Shown here: piece by piece, positions 15,790-24,294 of the stretch | Position numbering within the stretch: position 1 is the first letter of the stretch | Layout: each line of letters begins with the position of its first letter | DNA from: Martinezella rhizogenes | Lineage (GTDB): Bacteria; Pseudomonadota; Alphaproteobacteria; Rhizobiales; Rhizobiaceae | Assembly (NCBI RefSeq): GCF_027460065.1 | Contig: NZ_JAPYZZ010000030.1 | Coordinates: 1 to 33,933 of the forward strand | Length of the DNA stretch: 33,933 bases | Direction of reading: 5' to 3' | The notes under the pieces: model-generated | What the model was told of the DNA's origin: nothing | What the model saw: only the letters and a program-made list of their open reading frames with translations | Databases searched by the model: none | Program-made: the position numbers and the translations under genes

Positions 15790-17486
15790 AAACAGCGCCA
15801 GTCTTTCCCGAGATCGTCGCAGCGGCTCCCGAGCACGCGAGACCCCTCCTCAAGGTCGAAAATCTTGCCGTTTCCTACGGACGGCAGGAGGTCGTCCATA
15901 ATGTCGGCTTCGAAATCGGGCGCGGCGAAAGCCTTGCCCTCATCGGGGAATCCGGTTCTGGAAAATCGACAATCGCGAAAGCCGTGCTGCGGCTTCTTCC
16001 CAACGGTGCGAACGCCACGGGTGAGGTCGTTTTCGACAGGCAGAACATTCTCGCATTGCCGGAACGGCGTTTCAGGCCGTTTCGCGGCCGTGAAATCGGC
16101 TTCGTGCCGCAGGATCCGGGCAACTCTCTCAACCCTGTGAGGACAATCGGCTCGCAGGCACTGGAGGCCGCAGCGCTGACGGAAGAGGTCAATCCTTCGA
16201 TCCGCAAGACACTTATCCTCGACACATTCGCCAAGGTGGGTCTCGACAATCCGCAGCGGGTTTACGATTCCTATCCGCACCAGCTATCCGGGGGCATGCT
16301 GCAGCGCGTGCTGATCGCGCTGGCAATATTACCGCGCCCTGCCCTGCTGGTGGCGGACGAGCCGACCTCGGCGCTCGACGTCACGATCCAGAAGCGCATC
16401 CTCGATCTCCTCTCCCGCCTTCGGGATGAGCTGAACATCAGCCTGCTTCTCATTACCCATGATCTCGCGATAGCGGCAGAACGGGCAGATAAGCTCGTCG
16501 TGCTGAAGAACGGTGTCGTGCAGGAAGCAGGCAAAACGTCTGCCGTTTTTTCCTCCCCCTCCTCTTCCTATGCGAAAAAGCTCCATGGGGACGTGCCAGC
16601 GCTCAACCCTGACCGCTATGCAAAGTTTCGCGATCCGGGGTTCGGTCTCCTGAAGGGTGATACGTCGCCGAAGATCGCGGTAGAGGGTGTTACCAAACGT
16701 TTCACCGTGGACGGCAAAACACTGACGGCGGTGGACAATATTTCATTTACGGTTCCGGCAGGCACGACCCATGCCCTCGTCGGCGAATCCGGCTCCGGCA
16801 AGACAACGACGATCCGCCTGCTGCTGGGGCTCGAAGAGCCGGAAAGCGGCACGATCACGGTTGCCGACGAGACCGTCACGAGCAAAAGCCAGGCGTCACT
16901 GCGGTCCGTCTGGCGGCATCTTCAACTGGTTTATCAGAACCCTTTCACGTCACTCGACCCGACGTGGAAGGTGGGGCAGCTTGTGCGTGAACCACTCGAC
17001 CGGTTCAGGATCGGGACGCCGAAAGAGCGCTCCGAACGGGTAGAGGAAGCTCTCGCGAATGTCGGCCTGAGCGAGCACCTGCTGGAGCGCAAGCCATCGG
17101 CCCTGTCAGGCGGGCAGCGTCAGCGGGTGGCAATCGCCCGTTCGCTGGTGCTCCAGCCTGATGTCATCGTGCTGGACGAACCCACATCCGCTCTGGATGT
17201 CAGCGTTCAGGCAGATATCGTCGAGGTGCTGCTGTCGCTGCAGGCGAAGCTTGGCCTGACCTATGTCTTCGTTTCGCACGATCTCGCTCTCGTCCGCCAA
17301 CTCGCGCATAGCGTTTCAGTGATGCAGCGGGGACGTATTGTCGAACATGGCGCCGTCACCGAAATCTTCCGCAACCCGAAACATGAATATACCGCGTCGC
17401 TGCTGAACTCCGTCCCGTCGGGCATTGCCGGGACGGGTCGCATTCCCGCGGCCCAGCGCGCTCTGCGGAAGGAACAGCACGCATGA
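15768..17486 (+). CDS. ABC transporter ATPase, fused DppD-DppF type (two nucleotide-binding domains)
   Basis: The 572-residue protein contains two complete ATPase domains. Domain 1 has Walker A GESGSGKST (residues 60-68), signature LSGGMLQR (about 174-181) and Walker B LLVADEPTSALD. Domain 2 has Walker A GESGSGKTT (about 340), signature LSGGQRQR and Walker B VIVLDEPTSALD. Both keep their catalytic motifs, so one polypeptide can serve both permeases. I chose ATG 15768 (AGGAtc upstream) because the open frame before it simply reads through the permease gene in another frame. It overlaps both neighbours, so the operon is tightly coupled. Confidence 0.9.
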   Translation: MASQIALKTAPVFPEIVAAAPEHARPLLKVENLAVSYGRQEVVHNVGFEIGRGESLALIGESGSGKSTIAKAVLRLLPNGANATGEVVFDRQNILALPERRFRPFRGREIGFVPQDPGNSLNPVRTIGSQALEAAALTEEVNPSIRKTLILDTFAKVGLDNPQRVYDSYPHQLSGGMLQRVLIALAILPRPALLVADEPTSALDVTIQKRILDLLSRLRDELNISLLLITHDLAIAAERADKLVVLKNGVVQEAGKTSAVFSSPSSSYAKKLHGDVPALNPDRYAKFRDPGFGLLKGDTSPKIAVEGVTKRFTVDGKTLTAVDNISFTVPAGTTHALVGESGSGKTTTIRLLLGLEEPESGTITVADETVTSKSQASLRSVWRHLQLVYQNPFTSLDPTWKVGQLVREPLDRFRIGTPKERSERVEEALANVGLSEHLLERKPSALSGGQRQRVAIARSLVLQPDVIVLDEPTSALDVSVQADIVEVLLSLQAKLGLTYVFVSHDLALVRQLAHSVSVMQRGRIVEHGAVTEIFRNPKHEYTASLLNSVPSGIAGTGRIPAAQRALRKEQHA

Positions 17487-18616
17487 ATATTGCAGCACCT
17501 TCCGGCGACCTTCCCCTGCTGTTTCGACCGAAGCAGCGGCTTGGCTTCAATACGCGGGTGTCGTTCAACGACGATGACGGTCCGGCAAAGGGGCTGCGAC
17601 AGGGCATAGAGTTGTTCAGGCAGGCGGAAAGGCTGGGTTATCAGTCAGGCTGGGCCTATCAGCGCCACTTCGACAACTATCTTTCCTCTCCGTTACCCTT
17701 CTTTGCGGCAGTCGGTCAGCATACGCGGCACATCACGCTCGGCTCCGCCGTCATCCCGATGCGGTATCAGGATCCGATCCTCCTGGCTGAGGCGGCGGGA
17801 ACGACCGACCTTTTGATCGACGGCCGGCTTGAACTTGCTATTTCGACCGGGGCCAATGGCGCATTCGATGCCGTGTTCGGTACCGTCGACACCGATGCCC
17901 GGACGGAGGCAAAACGTCGCCAGTCGCGCTTCCTCGCGGCCATTGCCGGCGATGTTCTGCACACTGTCACGGAGCAGGACGTAGGTGCACCTCCGGGAGC
18001 CGAGTTGCGGGTTACCCCGCATAGTCCAACCTTGCGGCGCCGTATCCGACAAGGTTCCGCCAGCATCGATTCAGCGATCCAGGCCGCCGAACTTGGTATC
18101 GGCCTGATTTCCGGCACCGTCCTTCACGATCAGGCCGAAGGCGAGACTTTCGGTCAATATCAGGCGCGGATCATCGATGCCTATCGCACCAATTGGCTGC
18201 GCATCTGGAAGACGCCGCCGCCGCCGGTCGCCGTTGCAGCTTCGGTTCTGGTCGGCACCACCCCGGAGCTACGGGAGAAATACGCGGCTTACGATCTTGA
18301 GCGTCGCACCGCCGGGATTGCCGCCTCGCGCCCAAAGGGAGCACTGGCTCCCGCCGGCCCGCCCGTCGGAGCACTGATTTCTCCGGTCTTCCAGGGCACA
18401 CCCGACGAGGTGATCGAGACGGTGCTGAGCGATCCGGGACTGGCAGCCGCCGATGACCTCGTTCTGTTTCTGCCTCCCGCTTTCGGGCTGTCCGAAAACA
18501 TAAGATTGCTTACCGATCTTGCGACGACGGTCGCTCCGTCTCTGGGGTGGAGACCCGCTTCCCATCACGACGAGCCGGAACAGACGGCAATCGAGGGTTC
18601 TAGGCCATCAGCATAG
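17483..18616 (+). CDS. Luciferase-like (LLM) flavin-dependent monooxygenase
   Basis: The 377-residue protein has the bacterial-luciferase TIM-barrel pattern: an early RLGFNTRVSF strand, GIELFRQAERLGYQSGWAYQRHF, then TRHITLGSAVIPMRYQDPILLAEAAGTTDLLIDGRLELAIS. The last is the typical LLM sequence around the flavin site. Such enzymes use FMNH2 and oxygen, or F420 in some lineages, to insert oxygen or cleave C-S and C-N bonds. It overlaps the ATPase gene by 4 bp, so import and oxidation are co-expressed. It needs reduced flavin from elsewhere; a flavin reductase is encoded at 21343-22014. The substrate is unknown. Confidence 0.85.
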   Translation: MNIAAPSGDLPLLFRPKQRLGFNTRVSFNDDDGPAKGLRQGIELFRQAERLGYQSGWAYQRHFDNYLSSPLPFFAAVGQHTRHITLGSAVIPMRYQDPILLAEAAGTTDLLIDGRLELAISTGANGAFDAVFGTVDTDARTEAKRRQSRFLAAIAGDVLHTVTEQDVGAPPGAELRVTPHSPTLRRRIRQGSASIDSAIQAAELGIGLISGTVLHDQAEGETFGQYQARIIDAYRTNWLRIWKTPPPPVAVAASVLVGTTPELREKYAAYDLERRTAGIAASRPKGALAPAGPPVGALISPVFQGTPDEVIETVLSDPGLAAADDLVLFLPPAFGLSENIRLLTDLATTVAPSLGWRPASHHDEPEQTAIEGSRPSA

Positions 18617-18649
18617 TCAGGCAATATTTTCTACATATTCCATAGAAAT

Positions 18650-18667
18650 AGAAAGACCTGTCTTCCT
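18650..18667 (+). promoter_or_regulatory. Candidate TetR operator 3, upstream of the SsuD-like/acyl-CoA-dehydrogenase-like operon
   Basis: AGAAAGACCTGTCTTCCT fits the consensus AGAAnGACCnGTCTTyCT exactly. The surrounding TTTCTACA (about 20 bp upstream) and CACACCGGCTTTA (about 10 bp downstream) also resemble site 1, so the similarity extends over roughly 60 bp. It lies in the 108 bp gap between the first and second monooxygenase genes, indicating that the latter has its own regulated promoter. Confidence 0.65.
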
Positions 18668-18724
18668 CATTTGCCACACCGGCTTTAGCTTTTACCCGAC
18701 ACTCAGAAACACCAAGGAGCTCCC

Positions 18725-19828
18725 ATGGCTGCGGAATTCATCAGCGTCAGCTTTCCCAACGCGTCCAATGATCTAGACCCCATCCCGGATGCTCCGGTCG
18801 ATCCGCTCTTTCTGGAACGTTATGCGCGCGCACTGGACGACTACGGGTTCAACTACACGCTCATTCCCTACTCCTCCTCCTCGTTCGATCCCTTCACTTT
18901 GGGCGCGACGGTTCTCGCCCATACGAAGAACATCAAGATCATCGTCGCGCTCCGGCCCAACACCGTTTATCCGACGGTTGCCGCCAAATCTCTTGCAACG
19001 CTTGACCAGTTGAGCGGCGGTCGCGTCGTTGTCCACTTCATCGCGGGCGGAAGCGATGAGGAGCAGGCGCGTGAAGGGGATTTCCTCAACAAGGAAGAGC
19101 GTTACGAACGTCAGGAAGAATATATCCGTATTCTCCGCCTTGCCTGGACATCGACCGAGCCCTTCGATTTCGACGGGAAATATTACCAGTTCAAGCAATT
19201 CCGCAGCGCCGTACGCCCCACCAACGGTCTGATCCCGATTTCGCTCGGCGGTTCATCGGATGCCGCCTATCGTATTGGCGGCTCACTATGCGACATTTTC
19301 GGCCTCTGGGGCGAACCCCTGGCTGAAACCAAGCAGCAGATCGACCGTATCTATGCAGAAGCCGCAAAAGCAGGCCGAACCGATCGCCCGCGCATCTGGG
19401 TTACCTTCCGGCCAATCGTGGCTGAAACAGATGAACTGGCCTGGGAAAAAGCACACAGGGTTCTCGACCGTCTGAACGCAAACCGTCAGAAGGGTCTTTC
19501 CCGCGCACCAGTCAACGCAACACCACCTGCCAATATCGGGTCCCAACGGCTGCTCGATATCGCCAAACGCGGCGATGTTCACGACCGGGCGCTGTGGTAT
19601 CCGACGGTGACTGCGACCAATGCAAGCGGTGCGACAACCGCTTTGGTCGGATCACCGCGCACGATCGCCGATTCCATTCTCGACTATATTGATCTCGGAG
19701 CCGATCTGATTTCGATCCGCGGATACGACAATTATAATGATGCCGTCGATTATGGACGATACATCCTGCCCCTCGTCCGCGAGGGCATTCGCGAACGCGA
19801 AGAGGCAAAGAAAAAGGCAGCCGCCTGA
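18725..19828 (+). CDS. SsuD-like FMNH2-dependent monooxygenase (LLM class)
   Basis: The 367-residue protein resembles alkanesulfonate monooxygenase SsuD. ALRPNTVYPTVAAKSLATLDQLSGGRVVVHFIAGG and the following FLNKEERYERQEEYIRILRLAW correspond to the best-conserved SsuD region. By-eye alignment puts an arginine (FRPIVAET) where SsuD has a histidine in its IHVIVRET motif, so the substrate may differ from simple sulfonates. SsuD releases sulfite from sulfonates using FMNH2. AAGGAG precedes the start by 7 bp. It is followed by the DszC/SfnB-like gene, a common pairing in sulfur-scavenging clusters. Class is firm; sulfonate chemistry is an inference. Confidence 0.82.
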   Translation: MAAEFISVSFPNASNDLDPIPDAPVDPLFLERYARALDDYGFNYTLIPYSSSSFDPFTLGATVLAHTKNIKIIVALRPNTVYPTVAAKSLATLDQLSGGRVVVHFIAGGSDEEQAREGDFLNKEERYERQEEYIRILRLAWTSTEPFDFDGKYYQFKQFRSAVRPTNGLIPISLGGSSDAAYRIGGSLCDIFGLWGEPLAETKQQIDRIYAEAAKAGRTDRPRIWVTFRPIVAETDELAWEKAHRVLDRLNANRQKGLSRAPVNATPPANIGSQRLLDIAKRGDVHDRALWYPTVTATNASGATTALVGSPRTIADSILDYIDLGADLISIRGYDNYNDAVDYGRYILPLVREGIREREEAKKKAAA

Positions 19829-19879
19829 TCGCCGCAGTACGGCCACGCCGCCGGACCTATGCACCTCTTCTACCAGGAC

Positions 19880-19912
19880 CGGGATCATCCACACCCGCCA
19901 TGGGTGATCCCG
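19880..19912 (+). other. Strong intergenic RNA hairpin between the two operon 3 genes
   Basis: The 33 bases can fold into a 12 bp stem (CGGGATCA-T-CCA pairing with TGG-G-TGATCCCG, one G-U pair) with a 9-base loop. No T-run follows, so it is unlikely to be a simple terminator. It may stabilise the upstream message or set the expression ratio. Its position argues that the downstream gene starts at 19943 rather than at the earlier ATG at 19859. Confidence 0.5.
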
Positions 19913-19942
19913 CCTCCCGACCTTCAGAAAGCCGTTATCCGC

Positions 19943-21124
19943 ATGTCCTATGATCCCACCGCACTTGACGCTGCCGTGCGCGTCCTTTCCGAAGCCGCAC
20001 CGGATGCGGATCAGACCGGCCAGTTTCCCTGGACCGGTATTCGCGCCGTTCATCAGGCGGGGCTTCTTGAGAGCACCGTGGCCACGCGTTACGGAGGCCC
20101 GGGGGGAACCTTGAGCGCCGCGGCCCATATTCTGGCGGCGCTTGGACGCGGTGATCCCTCCGTCGCACTCATCAGCGCGATGACGATCTTCACGCATCTG
20201 GGACAGGCAACCAAGGACCACTGGCCCGAGGGTTTTTACAGGGAGCTTCTTGCCAAGGCCAAACATCAGCCGCTGCTGCTGAATGCGGCCCGCGTGGAAC
20301 CTGAGCTCGGCTCTCCGGCCCGCGGCGGATTACCGGCCACACGTGCGCACCGGACGGCAAATGGGTGGTCGATCACCGGTCGCAAGCGTTTCGTGACGGG
20401 TGCGCATGGCCTCACGCACTTCCTCGTCTGGGCGCATACCGACGAGGTTCAGGCTCGGGTCGGTACATTTGTCGTGCCCAACGACCTGCCCGGCATCAAA
20501 ATCATAGAGAACTGGAAAAGCCTTGGAATGCGGGCAACCGGTTCGCACGATGTCGAATATACCGAGGTTGAAATCCCGGCAGAAAATGTGCTGGAACTCG
20601 TTGATCCCTCGGTTGCACAGCAGGACAATCGCGGCCATGCAGCAATGACGCTCGCGCTCACGGCAATCTATCTGGGCGCGGCCGAAGCGGCTCAGGAAGC
20701 ATTCATTCGCTTCGCCCATGAACGCGTGCCCGCCAATCTGGGCCACCCCATTGCGCGGACAGAACGTTTTGTCGCGCTTTCGGGTGAGATCGACCTTCTG
20801 GTCTCGGGCGCCCGGCAGATCATCTTCGGCGCGCTCGCAGGCCATATCGGTGAAGCCGAACACCTGATAAGGGCCCGGCTTCTCGCCGGCCGGCAAATCC
20901 GCGACGCCGTGCAACTGGCTGTCCGCGGCATCGGCAATCCCGGCCTCAATGCCGATCTCGGCCTCGAGCGGCATTTCCGGGATATACAGTCGGTTCTCGT
21001 CCATGCTCCCCAGGAGGATACGTCCGTCGCCATTCTCGGACGCGCCGCATTCGAGCGCTGGAAAACGGGCGAAAATGAGCGATCAATACATCCAGCTGGC
21101 ATGTCAATCCTGAAGACGGCCTGA
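19943..21124 (+). CDS. Acyl-CoA-dehydrogenase-fold flavin monooxygenase (DszC/SfnB-like)
   Basis: The 393-residue protein shows the acyl-CoA dehydrogenase fold. An N-terminal helical part (FPWTGIRAVHQAGLLESTVATRYGG) is followed by a middle beta domain (GWSITGRKRFVTGAHGLTHFLVWAHT, then WKSLGMRATGSHDVEYTEVEIPAENVL) and a C-terminal helical domain. Its style is nearest the DszC/SfnB group, which uses reduced flavin and oxygen to oxidise sulfur compounds, rather than a beta-oxidation enzyme. ATG 19859 is an alternative start, but a 12 bp hairpin would then lie inside the gene and the extra 28 residues look atypical. It closes operon 3. Confidence 0.75.
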   Translation: MSYDPTALDAAVRVLSEAAPDADQTGQFPWTGIRAVHQAGLLESTVATRYGGPGGTLSAAAHILAALGRGDPSVALISAMTIFTHLGQATKDHWPEGFYRELLAKAKHQPLLLNAARVEPELGSPARGGLPATRAHRTANGWSITGRKRFVTGAHGLTHFLVWAHTDEVQARVGTFVVPNDLPGIKIIENWKSLGMRATGSHDVEYTEVEIPAENVLELVDPSVAQQDNRGHAAMTLALTAIYLGAAEAAQEAFIRFAHERVPANLGHPIARTERFVALSGEIDLLVSGARQIIFGALAGHIGEAEHLIRARLLAGRQIRDAVQLAVRGIGNPGLNADLGLERHFRDIQSVLVHAPQEDTSVAILGRAAFERWKTGENERSIHPAGMSILKTA

Positions 21125-21342
21125 GGCACGGTGGTGCCGCCTTCCTCCACAGCATCTGGGGTGGCGAAGAAGGTGTTTTCGATATCCGGGATACATCAGA
21201 TATTCATCTATGCGTTAATCTGAGGCGCATCTCGGTGACTCGATGATTGATTGTTTTTGTCTCCGCACGCTGGCTTCACTGCAAAAACTTGAGTGGGTAA
21301 GCATCGACATTCCGTCGCTTTGCACCATAGCAGCGCGCGATT

Positions 21343-22014
21343 TCATTCCGCCGCACATTTTGCACCGTTCTTGCGACTTTCCCATTCCTGCGGGGTCAGT
21401 GTCTTGATGTCGAACTGGTCGCGCGTGCGGGCGTAGGTGTGTCCGCCCATGCGGCCGACTGCGTCCATCATCTGCTGGTCGATATGCAGGTTTGCGGCGT
21501 TGATGGCATCACTTCGCACAAACACCCCGACAACTTCCCCGAGGATGATCTCACGGGCAGGACCAACCTGCAGCGTGGTGTGGCGGCGGCATTCCAGCGC
21601 GGCCGGGGCGGCGAGAATGCGCGGGCTGCGCACCATCGTGCCAGACACGGTTGAGAGGCCGGCTTCTTCCATTTCATTCACGGCCGGGCCGAATTTGATG
21701 GCGCAGACTTCCATCTGCTCCACCAGCGCATTGTCGCAGATGTGCACGGTGAATTCGCCGGTTTCGCGAATATTGCGGGCCGTGTCCTTGAAGCGCATGT
21801 CGGCATAATTCTCGACGCCGATGGCGACGATGGCCGGGTCGTGGGTCAGCACGTTGAAAAAGCTGAACGGTCCGGCATTCGGCTGGCCGTCCTTGTCGAC
21901 GGTCGTCACCAACGCAATGGGACGGGGGATGACGGTGCCAATCAAAATCTTGTAGCGCTCGCGCTCATTGAGCTTTGCGAAATCGAAATGGGTATGGGCT
22001 GTGGTGGTGGTCAT
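21343..22014 (-). CDS. Flavin reductase-like FMN-binding protein (DIM6/NTAB type)
   Basis: The 223-residue protein shows the flavin reductase split-barrel pattern: YKILIGTVIPRPIALVTTVDKDGQPNAGPFSFFNVLTHDPAIVAIGVE, then DTARNIRETGEFTVHICD. Such proteins bind FMN and reduce it with NAD(P)H, often for two-component monooxygenases. I chose ATG 22014 (GAGG 7 bp upstream), 1 bp after the stop of the M24-like gene; the longer frame would overlap that gene. It is last in the leftward sigma-54 operon and converges with the monooxygenase operon. It may supply FMNH2 to the two LLM enzymes, though that is speculative. Confidence 0.8.
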   Translation of the reverse strand: MTTTTAHTHFDFAKLNERERYKILIGTVIPRPIALVTTVDKDGQPNAGPFSFFNVLTHDPAIVAIGVENYADMRFKDTARNIRETGEFTVHICDNALVEQMEVCAIKFGPAVNEMEEAGLSTVSGTMVRSPRILAAPAALECRRHTTLQVGPAREIILGEVVGVFVRSDAINAANLHIDQQMMDAVGRMGGHTYARTRDQFDIKTLTPQEWESRKNGAKCAAE

Positions 22015-22015
22015 A

Positions 22016-23440
22016 TCAAACCTCGGCGGCGATGCGGTGGGTTTCAAGGGGTGTGTGGCGGCTCAGGTTTTCAAAGCCGTCCCGGGTGACGACATACATG
22101 TCACCGACATTGCAGCCGGCAACGAGCGGCTCCAGCCATTGCGTATGCAGCACGAAGACCATGCCCTCCTCCATCCGGTCGTAATTATGTGACGAGATGT
22201 TGAAGCTGTTCTGGCCACCCGCCATGCCAACGGAATGACCGAGGTTCGGATTATGCGGGCCGTGCGTTGCCGGATAAACATGCATCAGGGTTCGCCCCTG
22301 CGCTTCCCAGTCGATATCTTTCACATATTGGCGCGGGATAAGGCGGGCGCTGCCATCATCCATCGGCGCCCAGTTATAGGGCATGGTGCGGGCTTCGGGT
22401 GACGTCAGCAGACCGCGCTCGATCATCGGCTCGAAGGCCGCATTGTTGACGTCCCGCATCAGGGCGCCGGGACGGATAAGCTTTTCGGCGCGTTTTACAC
22501 CGTCGGTGCAGGCGGTCAGCACATCTTCCTGCCGCCTGGTGATGTCGCCGACGGCGATCATGCGGGCGGTCTGGGCGGTGTAGCCGCGATAGGTGACGTT
22601 TGACACATAGAGATTGATCAGGTCTCCCGGACGCACAACATGACCGTAGGGCTTGCCGCAATGCGTGCCGAACGCATTGATGCCGATCTGATATCCGTCG
22701 CCGGTCTCGCCGCCGAATGAAAGCTGCGCCTGGGTAAAGGCGGCATAGATCTCGTGGTCGGTCACGCCGGGTTTCGTCACATGATAGGCTGCCTGCGTTG
22801 CAATGCTGACCAATTGCGCGGCGGCCCGGAACATCCCTATCTCGCGCGGCGATCGCACCTTCTGCATACGATCGAGGATGGCGTTGTCGGCGATGAACTT
22901 CGCCTTCGGCATCAGCTCATCGAGAGCCGCCCAGAAGGTCAGCGACGTGCGGTCGCCGATGCGGCCAATCTGCGCCTTTGCAAGCCCCATCCCGGCCAGC
23001 AGCTCGGCACATTTTTCCGCCGTTTTGACGATGCTGTCGCCCGGCCGGTCGGCATATTCGCGGCCAATCGGGCCGATCTGCCAGATGTCCTCCACCAGCA
23101 CGGGCTCACCGCCCGGCGGCAGAAGCACGGACTGGGTGAAGAAGGACAGCAGCACCATCGGCTTGTCGACATCCGTCGGGATGATCAGCACGCCCTCGCG
23201 CATCCAGTCACAGATATAACGCAGATAGTGGTTCGATGTGTGGAACCAGCCGACACCGCCAGTATGGACGATCAGCACATCATGCCCGGCTTCAACCGCC
23301 TGACGGCGAATGCGGCGCAGGCGATCCTCGAATTCCTCGACCGGCAGAGGCAGCGGCGCGGAAAAGTCGAAATCCGGCTGAAAATCGGCAAGCAGCGATC
23401 CGATGCAGTAAGAGCCTGTTTTGTTGGTATGTATATTCAT
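22016..23440 (-). CDS. M24/creatinase-fold protein lacking the usual metal ligands
   Basis: The 474-residue protein has the creatinase N-terminal domain (about 40-180) and the pita-bread C-terminal domain (about 185-465). RSPREIGMFRAAAQ marks the junction and GHSVGMAGG (391-399) the conserved His loop. In metal-dependent M24 peptidases the next blocks carry Asp, Asp, Glu, Glu. Here the first reads GDLINLYVSN then GYTAQTAR (262-283), the third VFVLHTQW (418-425) and the last CNVGDMYVV, so the acidic ligands are absent. The Glu residues of creatinase (TALER, SMEP) are also missing. It is probably a metal-free hydrolase or binding protein. It follows the importer genes in the same operon. Confidence 0.75.
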   Translation of the reverse strand: MNIHTNKTGSYCIGSLLADFQPDFDFSAPLPLPVEEFEDRLRRIRRQAVEAGHDVLIVHTGGVGWFHTSNHYLRYICDWMREGVLIIPTDVDKPMVLLSFFTQSVLLPPGGEPVLVEDIWQIGPIGREYADRPGDSIVKTAEKCAELLAGMGLAKAQIGRIGDRTSLTFWAALDELMPKAKFIADNAILDRMQKVRSPREIGMFRAAAQLVSIATQAAYHVTKPGVTDHEIYAAFTQAQLSFGGETGDGYQIGINAFGTHCGKPYGHVVRPGDLINLYVSNVTYRGYTAQTARMIAVGDITRRQEDVLTACTDGVKRAEKLIRPGALMRDVNNAAFEPMIERGLLTSPEARTMPYNWAPMDDGSARLIPRQYVKDIDWEAQGRTLMHVYPATHGPHNPNLGHSVGMAGGQNSFNISSHNYDRMEEGMVFVLHTQWLEPLVAGCNVGDMYVVTRDGFENLSRHTPLETHRIAAEV

Positions 23441-23472
23441 TGGTATTCCCTCCGGAATTTTGAATGATTGGG

Positions 23473-24294
23473 TCAGGCCTGCCGCGTTGGCGCCAGCACG
23501 CGTCTTGCGACCAGCATGACGACGAGGGTCAGCCCGATCAACAGCCCTGACATGGCCGCAACGCGCACATCGAGAGACTCTTCGATGAGAGCGAACATGC
23601 GCAGTGGCAGAACCGTCGTCTGCGCATCGGCGAGGAAGAGCGAGACCGAAACATTATCGAGCGACTGGATGAAAACGAGAAATGCACCGGCCAGGATGCC
23701 CGGCGTCAGCAATGGCAGGATCACGCGTCTGAGCGTTGTGAACCATGTCGCTCCCATCACCGTCGAAGCCTCTGCCAGCGACGGGTTGATCCCCTGCGCG
23801 ACGACCGAAGCGGCGCGATACATCAGCGGCCCGAACACCACGACATGGCCAATGACGGTAAGCCAGAGCGATGGCTGGAAACCGACAAAATTGGCGACGA
23901 TAAGTGCCGCAAGACCATAAACGAGGCTCGGGAGGACCAGCGGGGCGAGAAGCAAGGGCTCGATCGTGTTGACCGCGCGGCGCTGCATCCGCGCCATGCC
24001 GATGGTAGCCGGCACGGCGAACAACAGCGAACCCAGCACGGCAAGGCCCGCGATCTTCAGCGAGTTGCCTGCCGCAATATGCTCCGTGGCAGAGCGGGCC
24101 GGGTCGAGCAGCGCCTCGTACCAGCGCAGTGAAAAGCCCTCGGGCGGATATTTAAGCGTCTGGCCCGATGTAAACGACATGGTGATGGCAATCATGATCG
24201 GCGCAACCAGATAGATCAGGCTCAAGCTGCCGAAGCCGAAGACGAATGCCTTGTAGAGGAGACCGGGGATCCGGCTTTCACGATTGCTACGCAT
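23473..24294 (-). CDS. ABC transporter permease, PotC type
   Basis: The 273-residue membrane protein has about six hydrophobic segments. SLRWYEALLD follows the first membrane helix, as in PotC-type permeases of spermidine/putrescine-like importers. The EAA loop reads LAEASTVMGATWFTTLRRVILPLLTPGILAGA. It overlaps the upstream permease gene by 8 bp and precedes the M24-like gene by 32 bp. It forms one half of the channel of the leftward importer. The substrate class (polyamine, opine, small acid) cannot be told from sequence. Confidence 0.88.
   Translation of the reverse strand: MRSNRESRIPGLLYKAFVFGFGSLSLIYLVAPIMIAITMSFTSGQTLKYPPEGFSLRWYEALLDPARSATEHIAAGNSLKIAGLAVLGSLLFAVPATIGMARMQRRAVNTIEPLLLAPLVLPSLVYGLAALIVANFVGFQPSLWLTVIGHVVVFGPLMYRAASVVAQGINPSLAEASTVMGATWFTTLRRVILPLLTPGILAGAFLVFIQSLDNVSVSLFLADAQTTVLPLRMFALIEESLDVRVAAMSGLLIGLTLVVMLVARRVLAPTRQA

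Noticed and set aside
19859..19942. Earlier ATG for the DszC/SfnB-like gene
   Set aside because: There is no ribosome site, the extra residues look atypical, and a strong hairpin falls inside this stretch.
22016..23440. DddP-type DMSP lyase as the identity of the M24-like protein
   Set aside because: DddP keeps metal ligands that are absent here, and recalled DddP motifs do not match.
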